64,000 nucleotides of DNA from JBAZJI01 sp964596325 (lineage in GTDB: Bacteria; Patescibacteriota; Minisyncoccia; Minisyncoccales; JAGOPM01): positions 97,354-161,353 of the forward strand of contig CAZQSQ010000001.1 in assembly GCA_964596325.1 (NCBI GenBank), read 5' to 3'. The translations under genes and the position numbers were made by a program. Positions 8,213-18,000 of this stretch are shown in pieces (position 1 is the first letter of the stretch; each line of letters opens with the position of its first letter). The notes beneath the pieces are model-generated. The model made no database searches. It was not told the origin of the DNA and worked only from the letters and a program-made list of their open reading frames with translations.

Positions 8213-10264
8213 TCACTTCCCTTTTATTTCCCAATTTTTAGATTTGATTCTGGCGATAATATTATTGACAACATTGTCCGCATCCTGCGAGGATAAAGTT
8301 TTCTCCCTAGATTGCAAAATTATGTGGAAGGAAAGTGATTTCTTGCCCGAAGGATTATTTTTCCCCTCATAAATATCGAAAAGCTCCACATTTTTGACAA
8401 AAGCATTAGCTCCCTGCTGTATTTCAAAAATAACATTATCCACCAAAACTTCCTCAGGGACCAAAACAGAAAGATCGCGGACAATTGAGGGGAAACGGGA
8501 AATTTCTTGATATTGGTTGTCAAAATCCGCCAGCTTGCAGATCGCGGCAAAATCAACTTCAAAGGCGGCAATACTCAGATTAAGGCCCTTGCGCTTGCCC
8601 AGCTCTGGGCTTAGCTGCCCCAAAAAGCCGACTCTTTGCCCTTCAACTTCAATTATGGCGCAATTACCCGAAACATAAGAATCGGAGGCTTCTTGGCTAG
8701 GGATATAATGAATATCAGTAATTGCCAAACCCTCCAAGCTCGCATTAAGCGCCTGCTTGGCTTCTAAAAAAGCGTCGTGGGCGTCGGGCTTGGCGCAAAC
8801 ACCGGCAAAAATTATACGTTCATCCTTGGTTTGGTCGATAAGCTTGCCATGGCGGCGAAATTCCTTGCCGATTTCATAAAAACGCAGATTCTCCGTTGCA
8901 CTTTGATTGGCCGCAAGAACTTTTACCAAATTAATAAGCAAGCGGGGGCGCAAAGCACGAAACTCCGAAGAGAGAGGATTCTCAAGTAAAATAAGATCCT
9001 CATCTTTTAAGAGCCAATTCTTGCTATCGTCTTCACCGATAAAACTGTAGTTAACCGTTTCAAGCCAGCCCAAAGCTTTCATTTCTTGGCGTAAAACATT
9101 AGGCCAGACAAATTGGTCAATCTGGTGGGCCGGCGCAACAATTTCTTTGGGAAATTGCGGTTCGATTTTCTCATAACCCCAAATTCTGATTATTTCCTCG
9201 ATTAAATCTTCCGGCCACTCGATATCCTGCCGCCAAAATGGAACGCCGACATCCAAAACCCCGGGCTTAACCTTTTTGCAAGCAAAACCTAGGCGACCCA
9301 GTGTGGCGATAATTTCTTTTTCTGGCACACTTATGCCCAATACTTTGACGACTTTTTCGATTGTTAAGCGGACAATTTGCTTTCTTTCTTTGGTTTTAGC
9401 CGTATCAATCATGCCCGTTGCCAATTTGCCGCCCGCCGCTTTCAAGATAAGCTCGGCCAAGACATTGGCACCGGTCTGGGCAAACATCGGGTCTAAACCG
9501 TGTTCAAAACGAGAAGAAGCATCAGTGCGCAAACCTAAATCGCGCGACGCCCCCCTTATCAAATGTTGTTCGAAATTTGCCGATTCGATGATAACCGTTT
9601 TGGTCTTTGCATCAATCTCTGCCGCCTTGCCGCCCTTAATGCCGGCAATGGCTAAGGGTTTTTGCGCGTCAGTAATAAGCAGAATTCTTTCATTCAAAGA
9701 ATATTCCTTATCGTCAAGGCAAGAAATTTTCTCCCCTTTCTTAGCATAGCGGACAATTATTTCTTTTTTAGTATGGCCCGCAATCTTATCATAATCAAAG
9801 CAATGCAAAGGCTGGCCATATTGGAGCATCACATAATTGGCTGCGTCGACAATATTATTAATCGGGCGTAAGCCACAAGTTTCCAAGACTTCGCAGAGCC
9901 AGCGCGGCGAGGGGCCCACTTTAACCCCCGCAATCACCCGTGCGCAATAGCGCGGATTAGCTTTTTTATCTTCAGAGACGACAGAGAGAAAGCTGTTAAC
10001 TTTGAGCTTGCCGTCCTCTTTAAGCTTAGGCGCAACTAAGGTAATTTTTTGGTTCAAAATGGCGGCCACCTCCCAAGCAATCCCTACATGCGACAAGCAA
10101 TCCGGCCGATTGGGAAGGATATCAATATCAATGGCGAAATCCTTGCCTTGTTTTTGCAGCCCGTCGATTTCAAAAACATGCAAAGCAATCTCTTGCGCCA
10201 GTTTTTCGGGCGTGGGCAATTTTTTCTTAAAATAAGATTGGAGGAAATTATAGGAAAACTTCAT
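8213..10264 (-). CDS. pheT: Phenylalanine-tRNA ligase beta subunit
   Basis: 683 residues from the ATG at 10264 (MKFSYNFLQSYF); a TTG three codons upstream is less likely. The subunit is shorter than the about 795-residue classical PheT because the N-terminal EMAP/tRNA-binding (OB) domain is missing, a form seen in reduced lineages. B3/B4 editing-type segments are present (NRPDCLSHVG, SRFEHGLDP), as is the C-terminal anticodon-binding FDX-ACB domain (SRFPSIVRDLSVLVP, then KSLSFHIILQSREKTLS). It pairs with PheS encoded just upstream to charge tRNA-Phe. pheS precedes it by 89 AT-rich bases. Confidence 0.95.
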   Translation of the reverse strand: MKFSYNFLQSYFKKKLPTPEKLAQEIALHVFEIDGLQKQGKDFAIDIDILPNRPDCLSHVGIAWEVAAILNQKITLVAPKLKEDGKLKVNSFLSVVSEDKKANPRYCARVIAGVKVGPSPRWLCEVLETCGLRPINNIVDAANYVMLQYGQPLHCFDYDKIAGHTKKEIIVRYAKKGEKISCLDDKEYSLNERILLITDAQKPLAIAGIKGGKAAEIDAKTKTVIIESANFEQHLIRGASRDLGLRTDASSRFEHGLDPMFAQTGANVLAELILKAAGGKLATGMIDTAKTKERKQIVRLTIEKVVKVLGISVPEKEIIATLGRLGFACKKVKPGVLDVGVPFWRQDIEWPEDLIEEIIRIWGYEKIEPQFPKEIVAPAHQIDQFVWPNVLRQEMKALGWLETVNYSFIGEDDSKNWLLKDEDLILLENPLSSEFRALRPRLLINLVKVLAANQSATENLRFYEIGKEFRRHGKLIDQTKDERIIFAGVCAKPDAHDAFLEAKQALNASLEGLAITDIHYIPSQEASDSYVSGNCAIIEVEGQRVGFLGQLSPELGKRKGLNLSIAAFEVDFAAICKLADFDNQYQEISRFPSIVRDLSVLVPEEVLVDNVIFEIQQGANAFVKNVELFDIYEGKNNPSGKKSLSFHIILQSREKTLSSQDADNVVNNIIARIKSKNWEIKGK

Positions 10265-10353
10265 AATAATCAATTTAGAATTTAGAAATTATAATGCAGA
10301 ACTTAAATTTATAATTACTAATTTTAATTCTGAATTATACATCCTACACTATC
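10265..10353. repeat. AT-rich degenerate repeat between pheS and pheT
   Basis: Consists of repeated AATTTAGAATTT / TTAATTCTGAATTA-type words in both orientations. No hairpin with a U tract and no convincing promoter are seen. It resembles the other AT-rich intergenic repeats of this window (26220-26330, 40318-40365, 50098-50212). Confidence 0.45.
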
Positions 10354-11385
10354 TTAGAATTGTTCCAAAAACCTGACGTCATTCTGCCTAAAAAGCCTGA
10401 TGTCGTTAATCTTGTATTTCATCATGGCGAGCCTGTCAGCGCCCATACCAAAAGCAAAACCTTGCCACTGGCGCAAATCAAGCTTGGCGGAATTAAAAAC
10501 ATTGGGGTGCACCATACCCGCGCCCATGATTTCTACCCAACCGTTTTGTTTGCAGACCGGGCAGCCCTTCCCGCCGCAGGCCAAACAACTCATATCCACT
10601 TCAAAACTGGGCTCGGTGAACGGGAAAAAACTGGGGCGGAGGCGGATTTTCACCTCGCGGCCAAAAAACTTTTTCAAAAATTCCAGAATAACGGTTTTCA
10701 AATTAGCTACGGAAATATTTTCGCCAATCATCAGACCCTCAATCTGGCAAATATCAAATTCATGGCTGGCATCAGTAGCCTCATGTCTGAAAACCTTGCC
10801 CGGAACAATAATGCGCAATGGCGGATTATGGCTTTCCATATAGCGCACCTGCATTGGGCTGGTGTGCGTCCTCAAAAGCAATGGCTCGCCCTTGATATTT
10901 TTATCCTTCAACCAAAATGTATCCCATTTGTCGCGCGCCGGATGGTCTTTAGGAATATTAAGTGCATCAAAATTATACCAAGGAGTTTCAATCTCCGGCC
11001 CGTCCACGATGGCAAAGCCCATCTGCTCGAAAATTTCCTGCGCCTGCCTTAAAACCCGGGACAAGGGATGGATGTGTCCCCTGATTCTTTTCTTGGCCGG
11101 GACAGTAACATCGATTTTTTTTACGGAAATTTGGCCAACTTTCAAACTGTTCTCCTTTTCAAAAAGCGCTTGCCTGATTTGTTTATTCAAATTATTGGCC
11201 AGTCCGCCGATTGCCACTTTTTCCTCAGCCGACAAATCTTTTAAGCTGCGTAAAATTTTCGTCACTAAGCCTGTTTCTTTGCTTAGGTATTTATCAAAAA
11301 CCGCGGCTAAATCTCCGGAATTTTTTACATTTTCCAAATCAATTTCGAACTGCTTTTTCAGTTCTTCGATTGCCATTTTGTCCAT
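10354..11385 (-). CDS. pheS: Phenylalanine-tRNA ligase alpha subunit
   Basis: 343 residues, normal PheS length. An N-terminal coiled coil (residues 1-80) precedes the class II catalytic core. Motif 2 region reads GKVFRHEATDASHEFDICQIEG and motif 3 reads GFAFGMGADRLAMM. A Cys cluster (CLACGGKGCPVC) typical of bacterial PheS follows FEVDM. It forms the catalytic half of the tetramer with PheT. It has its own TTGACT-17-TAAAAT promoter and lies 46 bases after the transglycosylase gene. Confidence 0.96.
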   Translation of the reverse strand: MDKMAIEELKKQFEIDLENVKNSGDLAAVFDKYLSKETGLVTKILRSLKDLSAEEKVAIGGLANNLNKQIRQALFEKENSLKVGQISVKKIDVTVPAKKRIRGHIHPLSRVLRQAQEIFEQMGFAIVDGPEIETPWYNFDALNIPKDHPARDKWDTFWLKDKNIKGEPLLLRTHTSPMQVRYMESHNPPLRIIVPGKVFRHEATDASHEFDICQIEGLMIGENISVANLKTVILEFLKKFFGREVKIRLRPSFFPFTEPSFEVDMSCLACGGKGCPVCKQNGWVEIMGAGMVHPNVFNSAKLDLRQWQGFAFGMGADRLAMMKYKINDIRLFRQNDVRFLEQF

Positions 11386-11397
11386 ATATTACAATGA

Positions 11398-11426
11398 ATT
11401 TTAGCAAATTTAACCTTAAAAGTCAA
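11398..11426 (-). promoter_or_regulatory. Promoter of pheS-pheT
   Basis: TTGACT, a 17-base spacer and TAAAAT on the minus strand. The start codon at 11385 is only about 6 bases after the predicted transcription start, so the message would be nearly leaderless. Confidence 0.7.
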
Positions 11427-11430
11427 AACC

Positions 11431-13008
11431 CTACTCCCCATACCAACCGTAAAGATCATCATAACAATCCTTGGTCAATTTAAGATTTTTGGCGAACTTC
11501 TGAAAACAGGCCCGGCGAGGGCTCATCTGGGTAGAATATTCGCAAACCGAACCAATACCGGAGTTGGGCCCGGCCCAATACCGGCAAGCGGCCAAATTCT
11601 CCGCGTATTCGGTCTTTTTATTCGCCCCCAAAGCAATCAGATACTTGGCCGCCGCGACAAAATTGGTGCAAACATTAAAAGGGCTGTATTTGGCCGTTGT
11701 CACACCGAAGATATATTTGGCTGAAGCGGCCGTGGCCTCCATTTTAGAACGATAGGTGGAGGGAATAAATTGCACCTGCCCTACTGCACAATTATATGAC
11801 ATGGGCATCGTTCGGCACTTGCTGGCAGGTATGGGCGCCTTATCGCAGATGTAGTAAAAATCCTGCCGATCGGATCTTATGGAGGGAGAGCAATTCCCGA
11901 TGGCATAACCGCCCATATCGCGGCCAAGCTTTGTCTCTTGGGCGGAAATCGCGGCTAAAAATTCTGGTCTAATCGGCAAATATTGGGAAATCCTTTTCGC
12001 AATCGCATAAGCCCGATCCGCATTGACTTTATACCCTTCAGTAATGGCATTGCTGCACAAAACGCTCAAATTTGTCGGGGTGGGTTTGTCGGGTATTAAA
12101 TAGACGTATTCCGTACTATTCTCAATGGGTGAACTTTGCCACGGCCGCTTCTGCCGGGTAAAAACTCTCAGCTCATATTTTTGGCCGGGCGAAACATTAA
12201 ATTTCAACGGGATACTGAACTCCTGAGAGCCCTTGCGCTTGCCATAGCTTATCTCCTTCTTGGCAATATTATCCCCGTAATATTCCACTAACAATTCATA
12301 TTCGTCACTAGTCCAAGCAGTTACCCGCCCATTAATTACGGGATTTTTAGTGTCTTTTTTAGTGAAGTAATAAAACTCCGGAACCGGCGAAAAAGGCAAA
12401 CAAATATCATCTGAACCTATGGCCAGACCACCCTCAACATTAAAGGCGGTAGCGCCAATACAAATGCTTTCATTGGGCATCAAACCCTTAAAAACCGTGG
12501 AAACCATGACTGTGCCGCCATCCTTAACCGAATACTGGGTTTTCCCCGGATGGGTAATAATGTATTGGCTTTGCTCTATTCTCTGAATGGTTGAAAGATT
12601 ATTAAGATTCCGCTCGGAGTGATAGCCTAATTTTATATAATATTCGGCTTTGGGATTATTGGAAATCATTTTATAGCCGAACGTCACCTTCTTGGTTTTG
12701 ACATCATATTTTGGACTTATCAAATGGATACCAAAACTGTCATGGTTGATATCGGTATAAATGCCGCTGCTTTCTTGGGCTAAAGTCTTTTGCTGGCCTA
12801 GACGGTCAATGGCGCTTTTAATACCCGAAACAGTTTCTGAAGATATTTGGCTATTGTTAGGCCCCGTGGCGTAATAAACTTTATTTGTCGAATCATAGCT
12901 GACTTGGGTTTTATTATAGATAAAACCACTGGCCAAATCTTGAGCGGCTAAAACGCCTCCTCCCAAAAATATTCCCGCCAAGAAGATAACTGATAATATT
13001 TTTTTCAT
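11431..13008 (-). CDS. Secreted lytic transglycosylase, 525 aa
   Basis: A signal peptide (residues 4-21, VLAAQ) is followed by a beta-rich region of about 290 residues without a recognised family, then a C-terminal transglycosylase domain from about residue 325. The catalytic Glu is Glu358 (AAISAQETKLG), followed by GQVQFIPSTY and SPFNVCTNFVAAAKYL, the MltB/SLT-type signature. It would cut glycan strands of peptidoglycan outside the membrane. It is a paralogue of the gene 1 base upstream: both share the KRISQ/ARQISE-type IRP(E/G)F lead-in, the catalytic block and the Cys after NV. Extra Cys residues suggest disulfides. Confidence 0.88.
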   Translation of the reverse strand: MKKILSVIFLAGIFLGGGVLAAQDLASGFIYNKTQVSYDSTNKVYYATGPNNSQISSETVSGIKSAIDRLGQQKTLAQESSGIYTDINHDSFGIHLISPKYDVKTKKVTFGYKMISNNPKAEYYIKLGYHSERNLNNLSTIQRIEQSQYIITHPGKTQYSVKDGGTVMVSTVFKGLMPNESICIGATAFNVEGGLAIGSDDICLPFSPVPEFYYFTKKDTKNPVINGRVTAWTSDEYELLVEYYGDNIAKKEISYGKRKGSQEFSIPLKFNVSPGQKYELRVFTRQKRPWQSSPIENSTEYVYLIPDKPTPTNLSVLCSNAITEGYKVNADRAYAIAKRISQYLPIRPEFLAAISAQETKLGRDMGGYAIGNCSPSIRSDRQDFYYICDKAPIPASKCRTMPMSYNCAVGQVQFIPSTYRSKMEATAASAKYIFGVTTAKYSPFNVCTNFVAAAKYLIALGANKKTEYAENLAACRYWAGPNSGIGSVCEYSTQMSPRRACFQKFAKNLKLTKDCYDDLYGWYGE

Positions 13009-13009
13009 A

Positions 13010-14968
13010 TTATATTTCTTTAATAGCTTGAATTACGTCCTCATAAGAATAGCCGGTCTTATAGTAGCAATAATTTGATCCGTTTTTCGAAGACCAAACC
13101 CTTTTCCGATAAAGTTCATTAAAACAAAAAGTGAAATCCGAAACACCCGAGGAATAATTTCCATAATCAATAAACAAGCAAAGGGGCTTAAACAGCCAAT
13201 GTATATGGCCGTGATAATATGTTTGTGAGGCCATTTTTTCGGCGCATTCAGTTCTCTTATCTGCACCATCTCCGGAAAGTTTCGTGGCGGAAAATGTCAA
13301 ACCCTCGCAAACATTCCAAGGACTGGGCTCGACGGTATAATTCCATAATTTTTTGATATTCTCGCGGGCGGCCACCCGATTAGCCATCCAAGTTCCGGGC
13401 ATAAACTGCGAAATTCCCATAGCCCCGCCATAGACGCCGTCAGCCGGAGCCGAAACGCCAACTTCGCCGCGCTTAAGCCCCAATAAAGAGGTAATCTTAT
13501 AAAAAGTATCGCATTGCCAGCCGCCCACTTGGCCAAGCTCAAAACACAGCTCGTGCATCGGATAATAATCAGTGGTCGGCTTATGGTTTAAGCCACTCTC
13601 CTGCGAGGCAATGCCCAATAAAAATCCGGGGCGAATGGCCACCTTCTCGGAAATCTGGCGGGCAATCTGCAAGGCCCGGCCCAATTTGACCTTCCCAATT
13701 TCCAGCCTCTTTACGGAGCAAACATTATTATATTTTTGGGTCTTAAAACAAACCCGCTGCCCCTCATTTTGCTTTTCAACTTTACTATCCGTAATGCCGA
13801 CAATAGCCCGATAACAATATTCGGTTCCGGGTTTGGTATTTATCTGCAAAGTTTTATTTTGCGGCCCAGTTAAATAAATTTTTTCTGAATAATTAACTTT
13901 TGATGGCTTAGACGCCTCTATCCAGCGAAATTGCAGATAATACTTTTTATCCGCGAAATACGGCATGGCCTTAGCCTGAAGTTGCGCACTGTTGGCTTTA
14001 ACCTCAGAGGGCGGCATGGTTTTCACCATGGGAATATTCGGGAAACAAACTTTTTGCCCCCAGGTTACTTTTATGGGGTTCAAATAAGTGGCAAAGGGCT
14101 GCATACACCAATAATCGTTGCGCCCGATTGTTTTCTCCGGTTGCTGAGCAATGGGGATATAGCCGAAAGCCTGATGATATTTTGAACCGCCCTTAACCTT
14201 AGAATTTAAGACGACCAGATTGGGCACCCCATCATCCTTCCACCAAAAAAATCCGTAACCAAAATAACGGTCTTTATTACTCACTAAAAAACTGGCATCC
14301 AAAATAGCCTTTTGCGTCTTGGGAAAATACCGGGCGCTTTCCGTAACCACGGCGATTTTATCATCCTCTGAACCACTGGCCCCGCTAGCCTCAAAAGGCG
14401 CGAAAGAATCACCTAAAACCGTAGGAAGGCCGGCAGTATTTGGCAGGCGGTATTTGGGGTTACTGAAAAGATCATCAGGAACGGCCGGATAAATTTGCTC
14501 ACTGCCCACGCTGCCAAAATACTCTTCTTGAGAATTCTTTTCGATAAGCGTTTGAGCACAGGCTTGATCGCACTGATCCTTATCAAAATAACAATTACCG
14601 CCAAGGTCCTGCTCATCTTGGGTCAGCGCCAAATCACAGGAGTGAACATCATTAAATTTATTACCAGTTTCAACGCACTCGCCCCTATCGCTTTGGCAAT
14701 AATACATAATTGCCGGATTCTCCCGATATTCCCCAAACTCATACATCTTCCGGACGCGGTCAACTAAGTTCTTAGCCGTTCGCTCATCTTTGGCCGAATA
14801 AATAAAATTATATCCGTCGATCTTTTCTTGAAAATAATAATAACTACTCGAAGCGTCTTTTTGGATAGTGAAATTTTTATATGCAAAAACATCCTCAGCC
14901 GCTGTTTTAGCCAATGGACTGAAGGCCAATACCAACACAAAAAACACCAGATAAAGGCGCTTATCCAT
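13010..14968 (-). CDS. Secreted lytic transglycosylase with a six-Cys module, 652 aa
   Basis: The ATG at 14968 is preferred to an in-frame GTG two codons earlier. A signal peptide covers residues 1-24. At about residues 105-150 there is a Cys-rich stretch (YYCQSDRGEC ... SC ... NCYFDKDQCDQAC) with the same spacing as the modules repeated 13 times in the 33-37 kb protein. A beta-rich middle region follows, then the transglycosylase domain with catalytic Glu at about 457 (IASQESGL), GAMGISQFMPGTW and SPWNVCEGLTFSATKL. It probably cleaves peptidoglycan at the surface or in a contacted cell. It shares a transcript with its downstream paralogue (1-base gap). Confidence 0.88.
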   Translation of the reverse strand: MDKRLYLVFFVLVLAFSPLAKTAAEDVFAYKNFTIQKDASSSYYYFQEKIDGYNFIYSAKDERTAKNLVDRVRKMYEFGEYRENPAIMYYCQSDRGECVETGNKFNDVHSCDLALTQDEQDLGGNCYFDKDQCDQACAQTLIEKNSQEEYFGSVGSEQIYPAVPDDLFSNPKYRLPNTAGLPTVLGDSFAPFEASGASGSEDDKIAVVTESARYFPKTQKAILDASFLVSNKDRYFGYGFFWWKDDGVPNLVVLNSKVKGGSKYHQAFGYIPIAQQPEKTIGRNDYWCMQPFATYLNPIKVTWGQKVCFPNIPMVKTMPPSEVKANSAQLQAKAMPYFADKKYYLQFRWIEASKPSKVNYSEKIYLTGPQNKTLQINTKPGTEYCYRAIVGITDSKVEKQNEGQRVCFKTQKYNNVCSVKRLEIGKVKLGRALQIARQISEKVAIRPGFLLGIASQESGLNHKPTTDYYPMHELCFELGQVGGWQCDTFYKITSLLGLKRGEVGVSAPADGVYGGAMGISQFMPGTWMANRVAARENIKKLWNYTVEPSPWNVCEGLTFSATKLSGDGADKRTECAEKMASQTYYHGHIHWLFKPLCLFIDYGNYSSGVSDFTFCFNELYRKRVWSSKNGSNYCYYKTGYSYEDVIQAIKEI

Positions 14969-15006
14969 ATTCACTTATCCCTATTTTAGCATTAGTTTTT
15001 CCAAGA

Positions 15007-15036
15007 AAAAAACCGCCCTTCCACAGGGCGGTTTTT
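15007..15036 (-). terminator. Terminator of the giant repeat-protein gene
   Basis: Stem AACCGCCCT / AGGGCGGTT with a 5-base loop and T runs on the minus strand, 3 bases after the stop codon of the 2926-residue gene. Confidence 0.88.
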
Positions 15037-15038
15037 AC

Positions 15039-18000
15039 TTATTTGAACGGTATCGGGTTAGCTGAATCAACCGGCTTGCCGTTAACATAGATGCGCGCTC
15101 CGACACAAAATCCGCTGTTCTTTAGGAATAAATAGTCAGGATTAAAACTATAAATTCCCTTAGAGTCAACTTTGGTCCCGGCGCGGCCCATTTCAATGGC
15201 AATGGCTTTATTGTCGCAAGGATACAAGATGAATTGTGGCTTATAGTTTGCCGCTGTTCCGGCTTTAGCCCCAATGATTTGGGCTTGCATCTTGGAACCG
15301 CCATCCCCGGAAGTAGCGCTCTTAATCATGACTCTTAAGCCACCAGCCTCAAGACATGGCCCCTCATTGGAGAGGATGTATTTGGCCGCTTCCATCTGGC
15401 ATTTATCATCAAAGGTTTGGTAATCGTAGGAGCCCGCACTGCTAAGCACCTTGCCGCAGACCTGACTGCAACCCTTGCTGCAACCGCAATCCGATTTGGT
15501 TTCCATGCCCGCACCGCATTGATTGTTCTCAAATTTTTCAGGCATGGCGTCGATTATGTTTTTCTTCAAATAATTTAACTGGGAATGCTCGCGATCAAAA
15601 CTGAATCTTCCAACGCCTTCCCGAAGCTTTAATGAATAATATGCGCCAAAGCCCACTGGCTGATATGTATAGAAAATCCCCACTCCCTTATAGCATTCGC
15701 AATTAGAGGCACTACGATAATTTGGATTGCTCGCCCATCCATTTAGAACTTCCTTAGCTTTTTTGTCAGCTTCCTCTTCACTCTTAAAGCTTGTCTGAGC
15801 TGCTTTCCCATTGTCTAGATTGGAGCCGGTTATTGACACAGCGTATTCGTTGCATACAGGATTATATTCGACAAAATATGACGTTTTGTTGTAGCAGCGT
15901 TGCGAGACCTTAAATCCGTCAATTTGCTGCCAAATATTATCGTCATCGCCCCGACCGCAAGTATTAGTACATTTCTTGATGCCAGTCATTCCTTGCGAAA
16001 TAGGAGCTAATTTCTCGCAACAAGTTTGATTAGCTTTCACCACCTCTCCTTCCTTGATGCAAGTTGACAGGTCAACCTTCTTAACACAAACATCATTCTT
16101 TAATTCAAACCCTTCACAGCATTTTCCAGCGCCAGTCAAAGGAGATTGGCCATCTTTGCCGCATTTTTCGCAAAGAACATTACTACTATCGTAAAACTCC
16201 ACCAATCCTGTGCAGCACGGCAAATCGCTGCCGGCACCCACAACCATAGCCTCGCCTTCTTTAATGCATTGCCTTATAATCTCACAACTCTGCGCATTGA
16301 AATTGGTGGCACCGTTGACTAATTGGACAACCGTTTGGCCGCTGGCCACCGCAGATGATTTGCCAGCTAAAAGTATTGCCCCGCTATTTTTCTTCACCTT
16401 TACCTGATATTTAACAATCGTCTGATCTTGAAAATCATTAACCGGCACTTCGACAATGCTACCACTAGCGCTTGTATCTACGACATCAGGATTAAGGAAA
16501 AGTTTTACGCTTGCATTGCGGCATGTATCGGCTTTGAGCGAACAGGTCAGACTGATATTCAGTTCCTGAGTACAATCGTCCTTGCCAAAAGTTACTACAT
16601 CGGCTCGGACAATCTTGCCGCCAGCCTCGGCCGCTCCGTAATTTAAGTAAATCATCTGCGTCTTGAATTGGGAATTAAGCGGGGAGGTTCCAAAGGAATC
16701 CTTAAGGGTTGACTCCTGGTAGAATAAATCCGTCTGACCATTATTCCAAGAAATATAATCAATAGTAGCTTGATAAAATGCATTTTTGAAAGCCGTAAAG
16801 GCAAATGCGACTGCGCATTTCTTAGTTGTACCCTCGCGGACTAAATAATAATCTCCTTTAATTTCGGCGTCACAACCAATAGTCGAATCGAACTTCGGAT
16901 GACTCTCGCCACTTGACGTTTTAACTGAAAATGAATAGGCACTGGGCGCCACCGATGCCCTTATTGGGAAATAAGCATCCCCGCCGATAGCAGTAATAGA
17001 GAACGTAATACTCCCTTCGGCGCTTTCTGGCTTAATACCTGCTGCGCTGACTTTATTAATCTTTGAGTCAACAAATTTCAATAAGACAGACGCTCCTTCT
17101 TTTTTGGGGATAAACTGCATGCCGCCCTTTGCGACCGCTGTCTTGCAATCTTGGACTGCCGCTTCCACAAAGTATAATTGGCCTTCCTTCAAGCTAGAGC
17201 AATCACCGGTGTAAGTGAAAACGGGATTGGCCTTGGTGGGCATTTGGCTTACATGCAATGGCTCCATGGCCCGACCCGCAAAACCGGAAACATTGAACCA
17301 AGCATCTTTAATTTTGCCAGTAGCGGAAATCACCTCGCCGGTAAGCGTAAGCTTGCCATTGACACAAGTGGCAGGAGCAATGGCTTTGACTTGCAAGGCC
17401 TCATTGCCAAAATCCCCCACGCAAGCGCTTAAACAATTCTTTGCCTCGATGGACGGATTAACGGAAACTTTGGCATTCTTGTACGAGACATCAATCGATA
17501 TAGACACATCGTCATTAATTAATCCAAGCAGAGTTGAGGTATATCCATTCGAAGCGGTTGGATGCTCAATGCCTTGGAATCTTGAAGGTCCAAGGTTGAA
17601 CTCCGGCCAAGCGTCTTGCACCAGCTTTCCATTTGCATCGAACACCTGCGCCTTAATATTGGCTTGGTATTTGCCAGTTTGAGTATCTAAGCACTTCACG
17701 TCCGTCATCCAAGCCTTGATCGTATAGTCACCCTGCCAATTCTTACAAGCTTCCTCAATGGCAGCAAAGGAAAGATTGGTCTGGGCATTATTATATTTGA
17801 ATTGGATTTCTTTACCGGTATAAGTGGTAATAGGAGCACTCATTGATATCCAAGTATTACCCAATGAATCGGTCGGAGAGCTGATCTCAACAAAATCAGA
17901 AAATATTGTCCCCGGAATTGCATAGGAAATCTTGGCTCCGGAAACAAACTTCTCAGCAATTGCCGCCTCTTTTAAGTTGACATTAACTTTAGTACTGAAA

